Of a DNA stretch of 64,000 bases, positions 42,752 through 51,258 are shown piece after piece (within the stretch, counting starts at the first letter, position 1; every line of letters starts with the position of its first letter). The notes under the pieces are model-generated. The model was not told where the DNA came from, ran no database searches, and worked only from the letters and a program-made list of their open reading frames with translations. Source of the stretch: Bacteroidales bacterium (GTDB lineage: Bacteria > Bacteroidota > Bacteroidia > Bacteroidales > UBA932); contig JAFZUX010000008.1 in assembly GCA_017618115.1 (NCBI GenBank), positions 86,589 to 150,588 on the forward strand, written 5' to 3'. Made by a program: the position numbers and the translations under genes.

Positions 42752-43225
42752 ATGGCAAAGAAAACGTTGTCTTTATTCAAGTTCTTGATGGTTGGCCTTC
42801 TGGCTATACTTGGTTTTACTTCTTGCTCCAAGAAAGGTCATGTAGTTATGTATGGCTCTCCTTCAGCTAAACTTCAGATAAATGTTAAAGTTGTGGATAC
42901 TGATGGTAATCCTGTCAGTGGAGCATACCTAGGTTTAAGTTTTTATAATTACTCAAATACTATTTATTACTATGCACATTTATATAAAAAGACTGACTCT
43001 AATGGATTCTATAATGATCCATATTCCATGATGATTCCTGATTATCCAAAATTCGATATTCATCTAGTCTATTATAAAAAATTAAATCCAGACTTAGAAG
43101 ATAAGTATAAAGATGATTCTGTAAAAGTCTCATTTATAAAGATTAAAGATCCAAGCGGTAGCTGGGATCAGGGTACCTATAGAGTGGAAGGTGGAACCTT
43201 AACTTTAAAGGATAACCAAGAATAA
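42752..43225 (+). CDS. Radical SAM-associated putative lipoprotein (copy 2)
   Basis: A 157-residue lipoprotein with the same signal peptide as copy 1 (lipobox GFTSC). The mature body is different and rich in Tyr and Asn, but keeps two landmarks: PSAKLQINVKVVD near the start and a C-terminal DDSVKVSFIKI segment followed by GSWDQGTYRVEGGTLTLK. The body is more AT-rich than its 5' end. Its likely partner is the radical SAM enzyme encoded 1.2 kb upstream. Confidence 0.78.
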   Translation: MAKKTLSLFKFLMVGLLAILGFTSCSKKGHVVMYGSPSAKLQINVKVVDTDGNPVSGAYLGLSFYNYSNTIYYYAHLYKKTDSNGFYNDPYSMMIPDYPKFDIHLVYYKKLNPDLEDKYKDDSVKVSFIKIKDPSGSWDQGTYRVEGGTLTLKDNQE

Positions 43226-43285
43226 TTATTCCATCCTAGTATGTTGTTTAACCCCGGCACGGTGAAATAGCCTGCAGGGAGCTAC

Positions 43286-44719
43286 TTACGGGCGTTGGGA
43301 GAAGTCGTAGACTTTGATCTCGGAGATTGGGTTTGAGGTGTATGGGAGGTAACGCTCTTTTGGAATGGCAATGAGGCGTATGTTCTTTACGCGGTTGTCT
43401 GCCTTCTCATCTATAACATAACACTCTTCACCGTCTTTATTTTTCTCCGTAACATAGCGGCCGTGGGTTAAGAGGAGATTGATATTGCAGATGTTAATGT
43501 AGTATGGATGTTCGTTGTAGTCAATATCGTAGGAGTGTTCAATCAACTGGAATAGCTGAGGCTCAATGCTGTACCTTTCAACCGCATACTCCTGAACGAA
43601 TCCGTCTGCAAAAGTTACTATGACATAGACTACAAAGTTCTTTGGATTATTTGAAACCCAGGTAGGAACTTTCTTAAGACGTCTCTGCTTATCCATAAAG
43701 GAGATATCTGTAACAGTCATTGGCTTAAGGAAATAGATATCTACCGTATCTTTCTTTGCAACAACTCCGTAGTTGGATGCGGAAATCCTGAATTTTTCTA
43801 CCGGTACCCAAGTCTCCTTAACCGGTGAGACTCCGTATCCTTCCCTCTTGTCAAAGCTGATTTTAAGTTCTTTAGCGGTAGAGAAATCAAAGTCTTTGCT
43901 GGTGTAATACCAAGTTTTACCCTCTCTCTTAAATCCTTCCCAACTGATGCTTGGACTTTTGTCTATATCTGCATCGTCTGTAAAATACCTCTCAGTACGC
44001 CAACATATATCCGGAGGAAGAGCGGAACCGTCTACAACTACCTCTAATTGTGCAGTTTTACCGTTGCCCCAATGCTTTGCAGGTTGGAAATCATATTTAA
44101 TGGAACCGTTAGATGTAGTATATCTCTGAATGAAGGAATATGGATATGCCGGCGTGTAGTTTGAATTATAGACGGAGTACTTAACTCTCAGGTTTACAAC
44201 AGCGTTTGCCGGTACGGAGAATTTGGTGTAGGTCCAAAGTCTGGACTCTGCCCAAACTGAGACGGAATCCTCCATAGCTTCATCATACTCTTGGTGCCAT
44301 GGAGTTACCGCCTGGTGAGCGGAGTGCCACTGCAAGAGGCTGTCATTGAGGAAGAACTGAACGTCTTTAACATTGCCGTCCCACCATCCGCACTCATAGA
44401 TAGACTCTCCCCAATCGTCACCGACAAAACCGCTCTTTTCCTTTGGAGTTCCAACGTAATCTACAGGGAAGCCGTAGTCTATATCCTTTATCTCTTTTGA
44501 GGAGTTATTCTTAAGGGTGTAATCTACTATTACTGTGGTATATGGAATGCCCAATTGGAATACAAGTTTCTCCTTAACTATAGCTACGTCCTTTATTGTA
44601 CGCGGAATTGGGTTGCAGGAACGTGTTACAGATGAGAATCCTATAACAGGGTCTCCGTTGGCGGAAGCACTCAGCGGCAGAGCCACAGTAATGAGCAAAA
44701 CGAACAGTAATTTCCTCAT
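43286..44719 (-). CDS. Uncharacterised secreted protein (DUF4424-like N-terminal part)
   Basis: A 477-residue exported protein with a signal peptide (about 1-20). The N-terminal half has DYTLKNNSSKEIKDIDYGFPVDY and a beta-rich region that resembles DUF4424-type domains. The C-terminal part (from about 305, KKDTVDIYFLKPMTVTDI, ending in NPISEIKVYDF) looks like a beta-sandwich of the kind used for glycan or protein binding. No catalytic motif is visible. It is the last of four envelope genes on the minus strand, 18 nt after the preceding one. The function is unknown and the family resemblance is tentative. Confidence 0.65.
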   Translation of the reverse strand: MRKLLFVLLITVALPLSASANGDPVIGFSSVTRSCNPIPRTIKDVAIVKEKLVFQLGIPYTTVIVDYTLKNNSSKEIKDIDYGFPVDYVGTPKEKSGFVGDDWGESIYECGWWDGNVKDVQFFLNDSLLQWHSAHQAVTPWHQEYDEAMEDSVSVWAESRLWTYTKFSVPANAVVNLRVKYSVYNSNYTPAYPYSFIQRYTTSNGSIKYDFQPAKHWGNGKTAQLEVVVDGSALPPDICWRTERYFTDDADIDKSPSISWEGFKREGKTWYYTSKDFDFSTAKELKISFDKREGYGVSPVKETWVPVEKFRISASNYGVVAKKDTVDIYFLKPMTVTDISFMDKQRRLKKVPTWVSNNPKNFVVYVIVTFADGFVQEYAVERYSIEPQLFQLIEHSYDIDYNEHPYYINICNINLLLTHGRYVTEKNKDGEECYVIDEKADNRVKNIRLIAIPKERYLPYTSNPISEIKVYDFSQRP

Positions 44720-44737
44720 AATTATTGATGATATTTA

Positions 44738-45919
44738 TTATTTACGGACAAGGTGGAAAGATGCTTTCTTTCTGCTGAGCTCCAGTTTCTTACCAGAAAC
44801 ATCCATATTAGTAGCATAGGCTACGTTATGGGCAAAGCTCAACTGATCCTTTATCTGATTCTTTATCTCATCAGATGAGAATTCATTTACAATAGACTTG
44901 ACGGAATCCGCCATCTCCTCTTTGTAACTTATATTGCTTTGGTCTACGTAAAACTTTAATGAATCTGCGTTAGGGATAAAGTACAGAGAGTCTTTCTTTA
45001 CCTCCCATTTACCAGAAATATCAAACTTCTGAATCAACTTACCATAGAAGACGGAGCCTGAAAGTGAGTTGCTCAAATTACACTTAAAAGTGTGGTCCTC
45101 AGCAAAGTAGATATCCATGGTGTAATTCTCTGAGGTGAGAGCAGTCCAGTTTCCTATTACCTCTTTTGCTGTTGCCTTGTGAACGTGTTTGATATTCTTC
45201 TCTTCAAATTCCTTAAGGTCTTTATCTGTGATGTTCATAAGGAACTTGTTAGACTCGTTAAGCTCTATACACTTATCTAACACATAGTTATAGAGATACT
45301 TGCGCATCTCCACATAGTCTATGTAGATCTTTGTACGTATATCTGAAAGTTTCTCGGAGCAGAGCTTATAGAAACTGCCCTCGTCAAAGAGAGCGTCAGA
45401 TGCCATAACAATCTTGTAGGTCTCCTCATCTGTAAGAGGTTTTTTGAAGTAAACCCACTCCGTCATCTGATCAATAAGCATTGAACGGAGATCATAGCAC
45501 TTCTGAACGTTCTTTATAAAGGTCATATCATCCAGAGTGTTCCAGGAATCCTGGCTGCTGTTAAAGATAGACTCGTTAGAACGGTCAAATCTGAGATCCG
45601 GGTTCAGAATGTTAGGAATCAGATAGTTAATAAAAGAGATAAGGGTATCTCTAGAGATACTTCCTATGTTGTCTTTATGGTCTAAAACATATCTTGCCTG
45701 CTCCCAGCCGCTCTCCTCCGTCTTAAGAATCTCTCTGATGGTGTTGATTGTCTGATCAATATCGTGAATAACCATCATTGAGACCTGACGGCGCTCCTCA
45801 GCCTCTCTGCTCTTGGTTATCAGATGTGAGACTCCAAAGGTCAACAAAATAGAGATAACAGTTGCCAATATGGTTATCAGCAACTGTTTAGCCAGATCAG
45901 ATGATGAAAACTTTGACAT
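44738..45919 (-). CDS. Membrane-anchored protein with C-terminal lipocalin-like domain
   Basis: A 393-residue protein with one N-terminal TM (about 13-33), a helical region (about 35-240) rich in Glu, Lys and Leu, and a C-terminal beta-rich part (about 245-390) with VIGNWTALTSENYTMDIYF and GKWEVKKDSLYFIP, similar to the lipocalin-like stress domains common in Bacteroidota. I do not recognise the family. It is 9 nt from the next upstream gene, so the two are probably co-translated. Confidence 0.6.
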   Translation of the reverse strand: MSKFSSSDLAKQLLITILATVISILLTFGVSHLITKSREAEERRQVSMMVIHDIDQTINTIREILKTEESGWEQARYVLDHKDNIGSISRDTLISFINYLIPNILNPDLRFDRSNESIFNSSQDSWNTLDDMTFIKNVQKCYDLRSMLIDQMTEWVYFKKPLTDEETYKIVMASDALFDEGSFYKLCSEKLSDIRTKIYIDYVEMRKYLYNYVLDKCIELNESNKFLMNITDKDLKEFEEKNIKHVHKATAKEVIGNWTALTSENYTMDIYFAEDHTFKCNLSNSLSGSVFYGKLIQKFDISGKWEVKKDSLYFIPNADSLKFYVDQSNISYKEEMADSVKSIVNEFSSDEIKNQIKDQLSFAHNVAYATNMDVSGKKLELSRKKASFHLVRK

Positions 45920-45928
45920 CTGAAATCG

Positions 45929-46417
45929 TTACTGAGCCTCTGAACCTATTATGGTGATTACTACGTTCATTGCGTTGCCAATAGGATCTGAGGCACGCAA
46001 GGTTACCATTCCGTCAGATTTTGCAACAAGCTGAAGCACCTGGGTTGCACCGGTAGATGCACTCACAGTACCGTAGTTATAGCCCGCCTTGGTTGGAGGC
46101 ACAACTCCGCTGGCACTCTTGGAAACTGCTGTAAGTGTGACTTCTCCGGAACCGGTTGCAGTCCAACTTACATTGCCGTTAAATACAGCCTTGCTGGAAG
46201 AGTTACCTACGTAGAGTCTGATTGTGTTTCCAACTCCCATAGTGAAACCGTTCATGTTTACGGTGGAGCCGTTCTCAAAGAACATACGTGCGTTTATGGT
46301 CTTGAAGGTTTCAACTTCTTCTACTTCTCCGCTACTCTTGCTCTTGGAGCATGAAATGATAATAAGTGGCAACGCCAAAATTGCCATGAACTTAAGTAAG
46401 GATGCAAAATTTTTCAT
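45929..46417 (-). CDS. Small lipoprotein with a beta-sandwich (Ig-like) body
   Basis: A 162-residue lipoprotein (lipobox LIIISC, Cys at about residue 23). The mature part is Thr/Ser/Val-rich with VSWTATGSGEVTLTAVSKSAS and ends in VTLRASDPIGNAMNVVITIIG, typical of bacterial Ig-like folds. It has no catalytic features and is probably exposed on the outer membrane or in the periplasm. It is part of the four-gene envelope cluster. Confidence 0.6.
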   Translation of the reverse strand: MKNFASLLKFMAILALPLIIISCSKSKSSGEVEEVETFKTINARMFFENGSTVNMNGFTMGVGNTIRLYVGNSSSKAVFNGNVSWTATGSGEVTLTAVSKSASGVVPPTKAGYNYGTVSASTGATQVLQLVAKSDGMVTLRASDPIGNAMNVVITIIGSEAQ

Positions 46418-46466
46418 AACAAAAATTATATCTCTTATCCTAAAGACGCAAAAAGCGTGCTACAGG

Positions 46467-47228
46467 TTAGTATTTATCTTCAATCTCGTCCTCTTTGTTC
46501 TCAATGTAATCTTTAAAGCTCTCTCTAACGCTCTTAGGCAGAGAGTTATCTGCCATCACCTTCTTCTCGATGCTCCACAGATGATCCTCAATCTGCTTAG
46601 CCTTGCTCTTGTTGCGGTTCTTAAGCGCTCTGTCATACTGAGCCAGAAGGCCGTGAATTCCGTGGAATTCCAAAAGTTCGCTCAGTGTGCTTGGCTTCTT
46701 ATTCTCAGCCTTTTGCTTTTGAGGAGACTCCGGAGCGGAGAGGTTCTTGTCTGACTCCATTACGTTGAAGACCATTCTCACGCCTTTGGTCTTATTGAGA
46801 AGTTCCTTAGCCTCGTTGTATGAAAAATCCCTCTTTCCATCCTCGCCAACGGAGAAGACAATGGTATTTTCTACGCTGTTACCTGAGTTATAGACAGGTA
46901 CAATATTATCAAGATCTTCTGCCTTGAGAACGAATCCGTCTCTGATTCTTATTCCTCTGTCATCCAAAAGGTTCATCTCCATATCCATAGAACCTATAAG
47001 GCCGGAAGCCTCTTTTCTCACCGGCACAACTCCCTGAATCATCCATTTGGAAGGATCATCAGGATCCTGAGCGGTAAATAGCTTAACATCAGCACCTAAA
47101 CTGAATGAAGCAAAAGCGTTGCCTGCAAATTCAACCGTATTTTTAGGAACATAGAGTTCTACAGGCTTCTTATCAACGCAAGATGCGGTACTTATTGCAA
47201 CTGCAAGTATTAAAAGTAGTTTTTTCAT
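46467..47228 (-). CDS. Uncharacterised lipoprotein
   Basis: A 253-residue lipoprotein (lipobox ISTASC, Cys at about residue 17). The middle part (about 25-130) looks beta-rich and contains FASFSLGADVKLF and QGVVPVRKEASG. A Lys/Pro-rich linker (about 165-185) leads to a charged helical C terminus (KSKAKQIEDHLWSIEKKVM). I do not recognise the family. It is the first of the four envelope genes, 19 nt after yqeY. Confidence 0.55.
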   Translation of the reverse strand: MKKLLLILAVAISTASCVDKKPVELYVPKNTVEFAGNAFASFSLGADVKLFTAQDPDDPSKWMIQGVVPVRKEASGLIGSMDMEMNLLDDRGIRIRDGFVLKAEDLDNIVPVYNSGNSVENTIVFSVGEDGKRDFSYNEAKELLNKTKGVRMVFNVMESDKNLSAPESPQKQKAENKKPSTLSELLEFHGIHGLLAQYDRALKNRNKSKAKQIEDHLWSIEKKVMADNSLPKSVRESFKDYIENKEDEIEDKY

Positions 47229-47247
47229 ATCGCGATGGTTTTTTGTC

Positions 47248-47697
47248 TTATGAGAGTAAATTCTTCACAACGGTAGAGATGGTCCTGCCGTCTGCCGCAC
47301 CTGCCAGTGCTTTTGTAGCAAGCCCCATAACCTTTCCCATATCCTTGAGGGAGGTGGCGCCAACCTGAGCAATTATCTCCTTGATTTTAGCCTCTACCTC
47401 CTCAACCGGCAGTTGTTTAGGCAGATACTTTTCCATAACGGCAGCCTCTGCCAACTCGTTATCTGCAAGCTCTTTATGGTTTGCTGCAACATACTGTTCA
47501 GCCGCCTCTTTACGCTGTTTTACAAGTTTCTGAATCATCTTCAGAATGTCTGCATCCGTAACCTCTTTACTTCCGCCCTCGGATGTTTTAAAGAGTAGAA
47601 TCTCACCCTTGATTGCTCTTACAGCATTCATTGCTACGGTATCCTTGGCCTTCATTGCAGCCTTGATATCCTCTTGAATTTGTTGTTCCAGTGCCAT
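47248..47697 (-). CDS. yqeY: GatB/YqeY domain protein
   Basis: About 149 residues from the ATG at 47697; a GTG two codons earlier is less likely. The whole protein is the YqeY helical domain, shared with the C-terminal tail of GatB: AMKAKDTVAMNAVRAIKGEI at the start, LADNELAEAAVMEKYLP in the middle and GKVMGLATKALAGAADGRTI at the end. It may bind tRNA or act with amidotransferase-like systems. Its -7 box is at 47720-47727, and it leads the envelope cluster. Confidence 0.9.
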   Translation of the reverse strand: MALEQQIQEDIKAAMKAKDTVAMNAVRAIKGEILLFKTSEGGSKEVTDADILKMIQKLVKQRKEAAEQYVAANHKELADNELAEAAVMEKYLPKQLPVEEVEAKIKEIIAQVGATSLKDMGKVMGLATKALAGAADGRTISTVVKNLLS

Positions 47698-47719
47698 AAC
47701 CACTTTGTTTTGCTCTCTG

Positions 47720-47727
47720 CAAATTTA
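47720..47727 (-). promoter_or_regulatory. -7 box of the yqeY operon
   Basis: On the minus strand TAAATTTG matches TAnnTTTG 22 nt before the yqeY ATG. Confidence 0.6.
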
Positions 47728-47738
47728 ATAATTATTAC

Positions 47739-47746
47739 TATATTTG
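47739..47746 (+). promoter_or_regulatory. -7 box of the methyltransferase gene
   Basis: TATATTTG matches TAnnTTTG 24 nt before the ATG at 47771. It is divergent from, and 11 bp apart from, the yqeY box. Confidence 0.6.
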
Positions 47747-47770
47747 TGAAGGTGCTTAACGAGGAAGAGT

Positions 47771-48361
47771 ATGCTAAAAGTAAATATCTACGAATACGAC
47801 TCCCCTTGCGGGACACTCCTTCTTGCAGTAAAAAGAGGCAAACTCTGCCTCTGCTCCTGGAAGGGAAGCAAAAGAACCGAGGCCGCAATGGCCAGACTCT
47901 CCAAACTTCTCAACGTTGAGTTTGTCTTCCCGGATGAGAAGGAGAAAAAGCCTTCATCTAAAACCATTACGCTGGCTATTAAGCAGTTGAACCAGTACTT
48001 CTCCAAGAGGAGAAAGAGTTTCAACGTACCTTACCTTGAGATGGGAACAGAGTTCCAGAAAAAGGTGTGGAACAACCTTAAAGACGTACCTTACGGCAAG
48101 ACAACCTCTTACGCAGACATAGCAAAGGAGATTGAGGAGCCTGAGGCAATAAGGGCGGTGGCCAACGTATGCGGAGACAATGCTCTCTCTCTGATTATCC
48201 CTTGCCATAGGGCAATTGGAAGTGACGGATCCTTAGTAGGTTACGCCGGAGGTCTTCCGGTTAAGAGGTTCCTCATAGATATGGAGAGCACCCAGCAGAG
48301 TCTGCCGTTCAAAGATCCCGTTAAGAAAAAATCTGTAAAACCTAAATCTAAAGTTAAATAG
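47771..48361 (+). CDS. ogt: Methylated-DNA--protein-cysteine methyltransferase
   Basis: A 196-residue repair protein. The acceptor-cysteine motif is IIPCHRAIGSDGSLVGYAGG, and VPYGKTTSYADIA and AVANVCGDNALSL are the preceding conserved segments. It removes O6-alkyl groups from guanine by suicide transfer to Cys. The N-terminal domain is short, and the C terminus ends in a Lys/Pro-rich tail (VKKKSVKPKSKVK), which is not typical. It precedes a YeiH-type transporter by 3 nt. Confidence 0.93.
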   Translation: MLKVNIYEYDSPCGTLLLAVKRGKLCLCSWKGSKRTEAAMARLSKLLNVEFVFPDEKEKKPSSKTITLAIKQLNQYFSKRRKSFNVPYLEMGTEFQKKVWNNLKDVPYGKTTSYADIAKEIEEPEAIRAVANVCGDNALSLIIPCHRAIGSDGSLVGYAGGLPVKRFLIDMESTQQSLPFKDPVKKKSVKPKSKVK

Positions 48362-48364
48362 TTC

Positions 48365-49795
48365 ATGAGTAGTAAATCCACCCTCTCCGATCTCTGGAAA
48401 AAGGAAGACTGGCTGGCCGTCTGGATTGGAGTAGTTCTCATTGTTGTTGCGGCATTTGCCGTACTCACTAAAGCATTTGATTTCTCCGCACTTAAATTCT
48501 CCACCTGGCATCTCTGGGAAGGTGTAGCGGAGAAGAAGAGTCTGCTGGGGCAGATGGACGGTGCTTTCTGGATTAAGCTGGCCCGTACATTCCTGGTTCT
48601 GGCTTTCTTGTTTGCTATTGGCATAAAGCTTCAGGGAGAGAGAGTTACTAAGTTCTTTGGAGCCTTTTTAGGACTCTTCATACTGGCTGTGATTGTAAGA
48701 ATCATAAGCGCGGAGTTCACATTCAACAGATATTTGGAGTGGGCATTCTGGGCTTTGATTGTAGGCCTTTTGATTTCTAACACAGTGGGTGTTCCGCAGT
48801 GGCTCAAGCCGGCAATCAGAACAGAATTCTACATTAAGACCGGATTGGTTGTCATGGGATTCTCCGTGCTCTTTTCCAACATTGCAAAGTTCGGACTCTA
48901 CGGTCTTGGAATTGCCTGGATTGTTACCCCTATTGTAATCCTCTTCATGTGGTGGCTGGGAACCAAAATCTTTAAGATTGAAAACAAACCGCTGGTCATT
49001 ACAATGGCCTCAGCAACAAGCGTATGCGGCACATCTGCAGCCATTGCTACGGGTGCTGCGGCAAAGGCCAAGAAGGATGACCTCTCAATTGCAATCTCCA
49101 TCTCCATAATCTTTACCATACTGATGATGGTCTTTGAACCTATGATAATCCGCTGGGTTGGAATGAGTCAGATTATGGGAGGTTCTCTTATCGGAGGAAC
49201 CGTAGATTCTACGGGAGCGGTAGTGCTTGCAGGTAATGCGTTGGGACCGGAGGCGGAACAGGCTGCCGTCCTGGTTAAATCCATTCAGAACATACTCATC
49301 GGATTCATAGCCTTCTTTGTTGCGCTCTTCTTTGCCACAAAGGTAGACCGCGTTGGAACCCAGAAGGTTGGAGCAAGTGAAATCTGGCACCGCTTCCCTA
49401 AGTTCATTATCGGTTTCTTTGCAGCCTCACTGGTTGCCTCATTTATAATCCTTCCGCTCTACGGAAGTGATAACGTAAGCGCAATCAACAAGACTTTGGA
49501 TCAATACAAGAACTGGGCTTTTGTGCTGGCTTTCACAAGCATAGGACTGGATACCAACTTTAGGGAAATCATTAAGAAGATGCAGGGAGGCAAGGTTCTC
49601 TGGCTCTATGTCATTGGACAGTTATTCAACATTGCCCTCACCTTCTTTGCAGTTTGGATGCTGCTCTCCGGCAGGTTCCTCCCTGTTCCGAAACTGGATG
49701 ACTACGGCAGCAAAAAGGTTGAGCCTAAGGTTGTTCCGGCGCCTCAGCCTGCAAAGACAGCCCTTAACTCCACTTACTATCTGGGCAAATTTTAG
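48365..49795 (+). CDS. YeiH family putative sulfate-export transporter
   Basis: A 476-residue membrane protein with about eleven TM segments. Diagnostic segments are ASATSVCGTSAAIATGAA and GGTVDSTGAVVLAGNALG, with AFTSIGLDTNF near the C terminus. The family is predicted to export sulfate or sulfonates, but direct evidence is sparse. The tail (about 440-476) is Lys/Pro-rich. A small two-TM protein follows after 2 nt. Confidence 0.88.
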   Translation: MSSKSTLSDLWKKEDWLAVWIGVVLIVVAAFAVLTKAFDFSALKFSTWHLWEGVAEKKSLLGQMDGAFWIKLARTFLVLAFLFAIGIKLQGERVTKFFGAFLGLFILAVIVRIISAEFTFNRYLEWAFWALIVGLLISNTVGVPQWLKPAIRTEFYIKTGLVVMGFSVLFSNIAKFGLYGLGIAWIVTPIVILFMWWLGTKIFKIENKPLVITMASATSVCGTSAAIATGAAAKAKKDDLSIAISISIIFTILMMVFEPMIIRWVGMSQIMGGSLIGGTVDSTGAVVLAGNALGPEAEQAAVLVKSIQNILIGFIAFFVALFFATKVDRVGTQKVGASEIWHRFPKFIIGFFAASLVASFIILPLYGSDNVSAINKTLDQYKNWAFVLAFTSIGLDTNFREIIKKMQGGKVLWLYVIGQLFNIALTFFAVWMLLSGRFLPVPKLDDYGSKKVEPKVVPAPQPAKTALNSTYYLGKF

Positions 49796-49797
49796 GT

Positions 49798-50082
49798 ATG
49801 AATCCTAAAACAGAAAAGATAATCATAAGGGCGGTAACTGTCATAATGATAGTTGCCGTCCTTGTTTGTGTACTCTGGATTATGGCTTTCCGCCTGGGTC
49901 TGGCGGAGAAATATGATTTTGGAGCGGGGGCCTATTACTATGCGGATATTCCTGATTACGACAAAGTTATAGGAGAGAGTTCCTACAAGCCAGCCATCCC
50001 TTTCTGGATTTACCTCACTCTCTTTTTTGGATGGGGATGGATTATGTGGAGAATCTGGTCTCTGATGGAGAGAAAAAAGTAA
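49798..50082 (+). CDS. Small two-TM membrane protein
   Basis: A 94-residue protein. TM1 (about 11-33) and TM2 (about 66-84, with an aromatic LFFGWGWIMW stretch) flank a Tyr-rich loop (YYYADIPDYDK). It starts 2 nt after the YeiH-type gene and may be a helper subunit. I do not recognise the family. Confidence 0.6.
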   Translation: MNPKTEKIIIRAVTVIMIVAVLVCVLWIMAFRLGLAEKYDFGAGAYYYADIPDYDKVIGESSYKPAIPFWIYLTLFFGWGWIMWRIWSLMERKK

Positions 50083-50083
50083 A

Positions 50084-50115
50084 CGGACAAGTGAAAAATT
50101 GATTACTTTTGTCCG
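50084..50115 (+). promoter_or_regulatory. trpS promoter region with inverted repeat
   Basis: A -7 box TACTTTTG (50104-50111) lies 15 nt before the trpS ATG. It overlaps a perfect 7-bp inverted repeat, CGGACAA (50084-50090) and TTGTCCG (50109-50115), separated by 18 bases. The repeat could be an operator or part of a termination hairpin for the small upstream gene. Confidence 0.5.
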
Positions 50116-50126
50116 AATAGTAGATT

Positions 50127-51251
50127 ATGAGCAAGAAAATTATACTTACCGGAGACCGCCCTACCGGCCGTCTTCACATAGGCCACTATGTTGGCTCCCT
50201 GAGAGGAAGAGTTGAACTTCAGAATGAGGCAGACTATGAGAAAATGTTTGTCTTCATAGCAGATGCACAGGCACTTACAGACAACTTTGACAACCCGGAG
50301 AAGGTGCGTCAGAACATTGTTGAGGTGGCCCTGGATTACCTCTCAGTAGGATTGGACCCAAGTAAAGTTACCATATTCGTTCAGAGTATGATTCCGGAAC
50401 TGACGGAACTTACATTCTTCTATATGAACCTTGTAACGGTTGCCAGACTGCAGAGAAACCCAACCGTTAAGACGGAGATTGCAATGAGGGGATTCAGCAA
50501 GGAGGCTGAAGAGGGTCAGGAGAAGGTATTCGGGAGCGGACTTCCGGTGGGCTTTTTCACCTACCCCATCTCACAGGCAGCTGATATTACGGCGTTTAAG
50601 GCAACCACCGTTCCGGCCGGAGAGGATCAGAAACCTATGATTGAGCAGACCGTGGAGATTGTACGCAAGTTCAACTCCATCTACGGTGAAACTCTTGTAG
50701 AGCCTCAGATTCTGCTCCCTAAGAACAGCGCCTGCCTCCGCCTGCCGGGTATAGACGGCAAGGCCAAGATGAGCAAATCTTTGGGCAACTGCATCTACCT
50801 TTCAGAGACCGCAGATGAACTCAACAAGAAGGTGATGAGTATGTACACGGACCCTCAGCACATAAGCGTAAATGATCCGGGTCACATTGAGGGCAACACC
50901 GTATTCACCTATCTGGATGCGTTTTGCAAGGATGAGCACTTTGCTCTCTACCTTCCGGATTATGCCAACCTGGAGGAACTCAAGGCTCACTATCAGAGAG
51001 GCGGACTGGGAGACGTAAAGATTAAGAAGTTCCTCTCAAAGATTCTGAATGAGGAGTTTGAACCAATCAGAGCAAGACGCAAGGAGTTTGAAAAAGATAT
51101 TCCTGCAGTTTACGATATGCTCCGTAAGGGAAGTGATGATGCAAGAGAGGTTGCGGCAAAGACCATGAGTGAAGTGAAGAACGCAATGAAAATCAACTAC
51201 TTTGATGATGCGGCTCTGATTGCTTCACAGGCGGAGAAATTCAGCAAATAG
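50127..51251 (+). CDS. trpS: Tryptophan--tRNA ligase
   Basis: A 374-residue class I synthetase. The HIGH motif is in [17 protein letters not shown] and the KMSKS motif is [10 protein letters not shown]. It has an extra stretch in the middle ([19 protein letters not shown]), as in longer bacterial TrpRS enzymes. It charges tRNA-Trp. It leads a likely operon: ABC ATPase, queD, polA, sigma factor and rsmG, with gaps or overlaps of a few to about thirty bases. Confidence 0.95.
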   Translation: MSKKIILTGDRPTGRLHIGHYVGSLRGRVELQNEADYEKMFVFIADAQALTDNFDNPEKVRQNIVEVALDYLSVGLDPSKVTIFVQSMIPELTELTFFYMNLVTVARLQRNPTVKTEIAMRGFSKEAEEGQEKVFGSGLPVGFFTYPISQAADITAFKATTVPAGEDQKPMIEQTVEIVRKFNSIYGETLVEPQILLPKNSACLRLPGIDGKAKMSKSLGNCIYLSETADELNKKVMSMYTDPQHISVNDPGHIEGNTVFTYLDAFCKDEHFALYLPDYANLEELKAHYQRGGLGDVKIKKFLSKILNEEFEPIRARRKEFEKDIPAVYDMLRKGSDDAREVAAKTMSEVKNAMKINYFDDAALIASQAEKFSK

Positions 51252-51258
51252 TTTTATA

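Larger units (their letters stand above)
42529..42834. repeat. Right arm of the large inverted repeat
   Basis: It contains the transposase 3' end, one REP-like hairpin, the lipoprotein promoter and the first 27 or so codons of lipoprotein copy 2. It matches the reverse complement of 39080-39453. Identity stops sharply after the lipobox region (after ccaagaaagg), where the two lipoproteins diverge. Confidence 0.9.
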
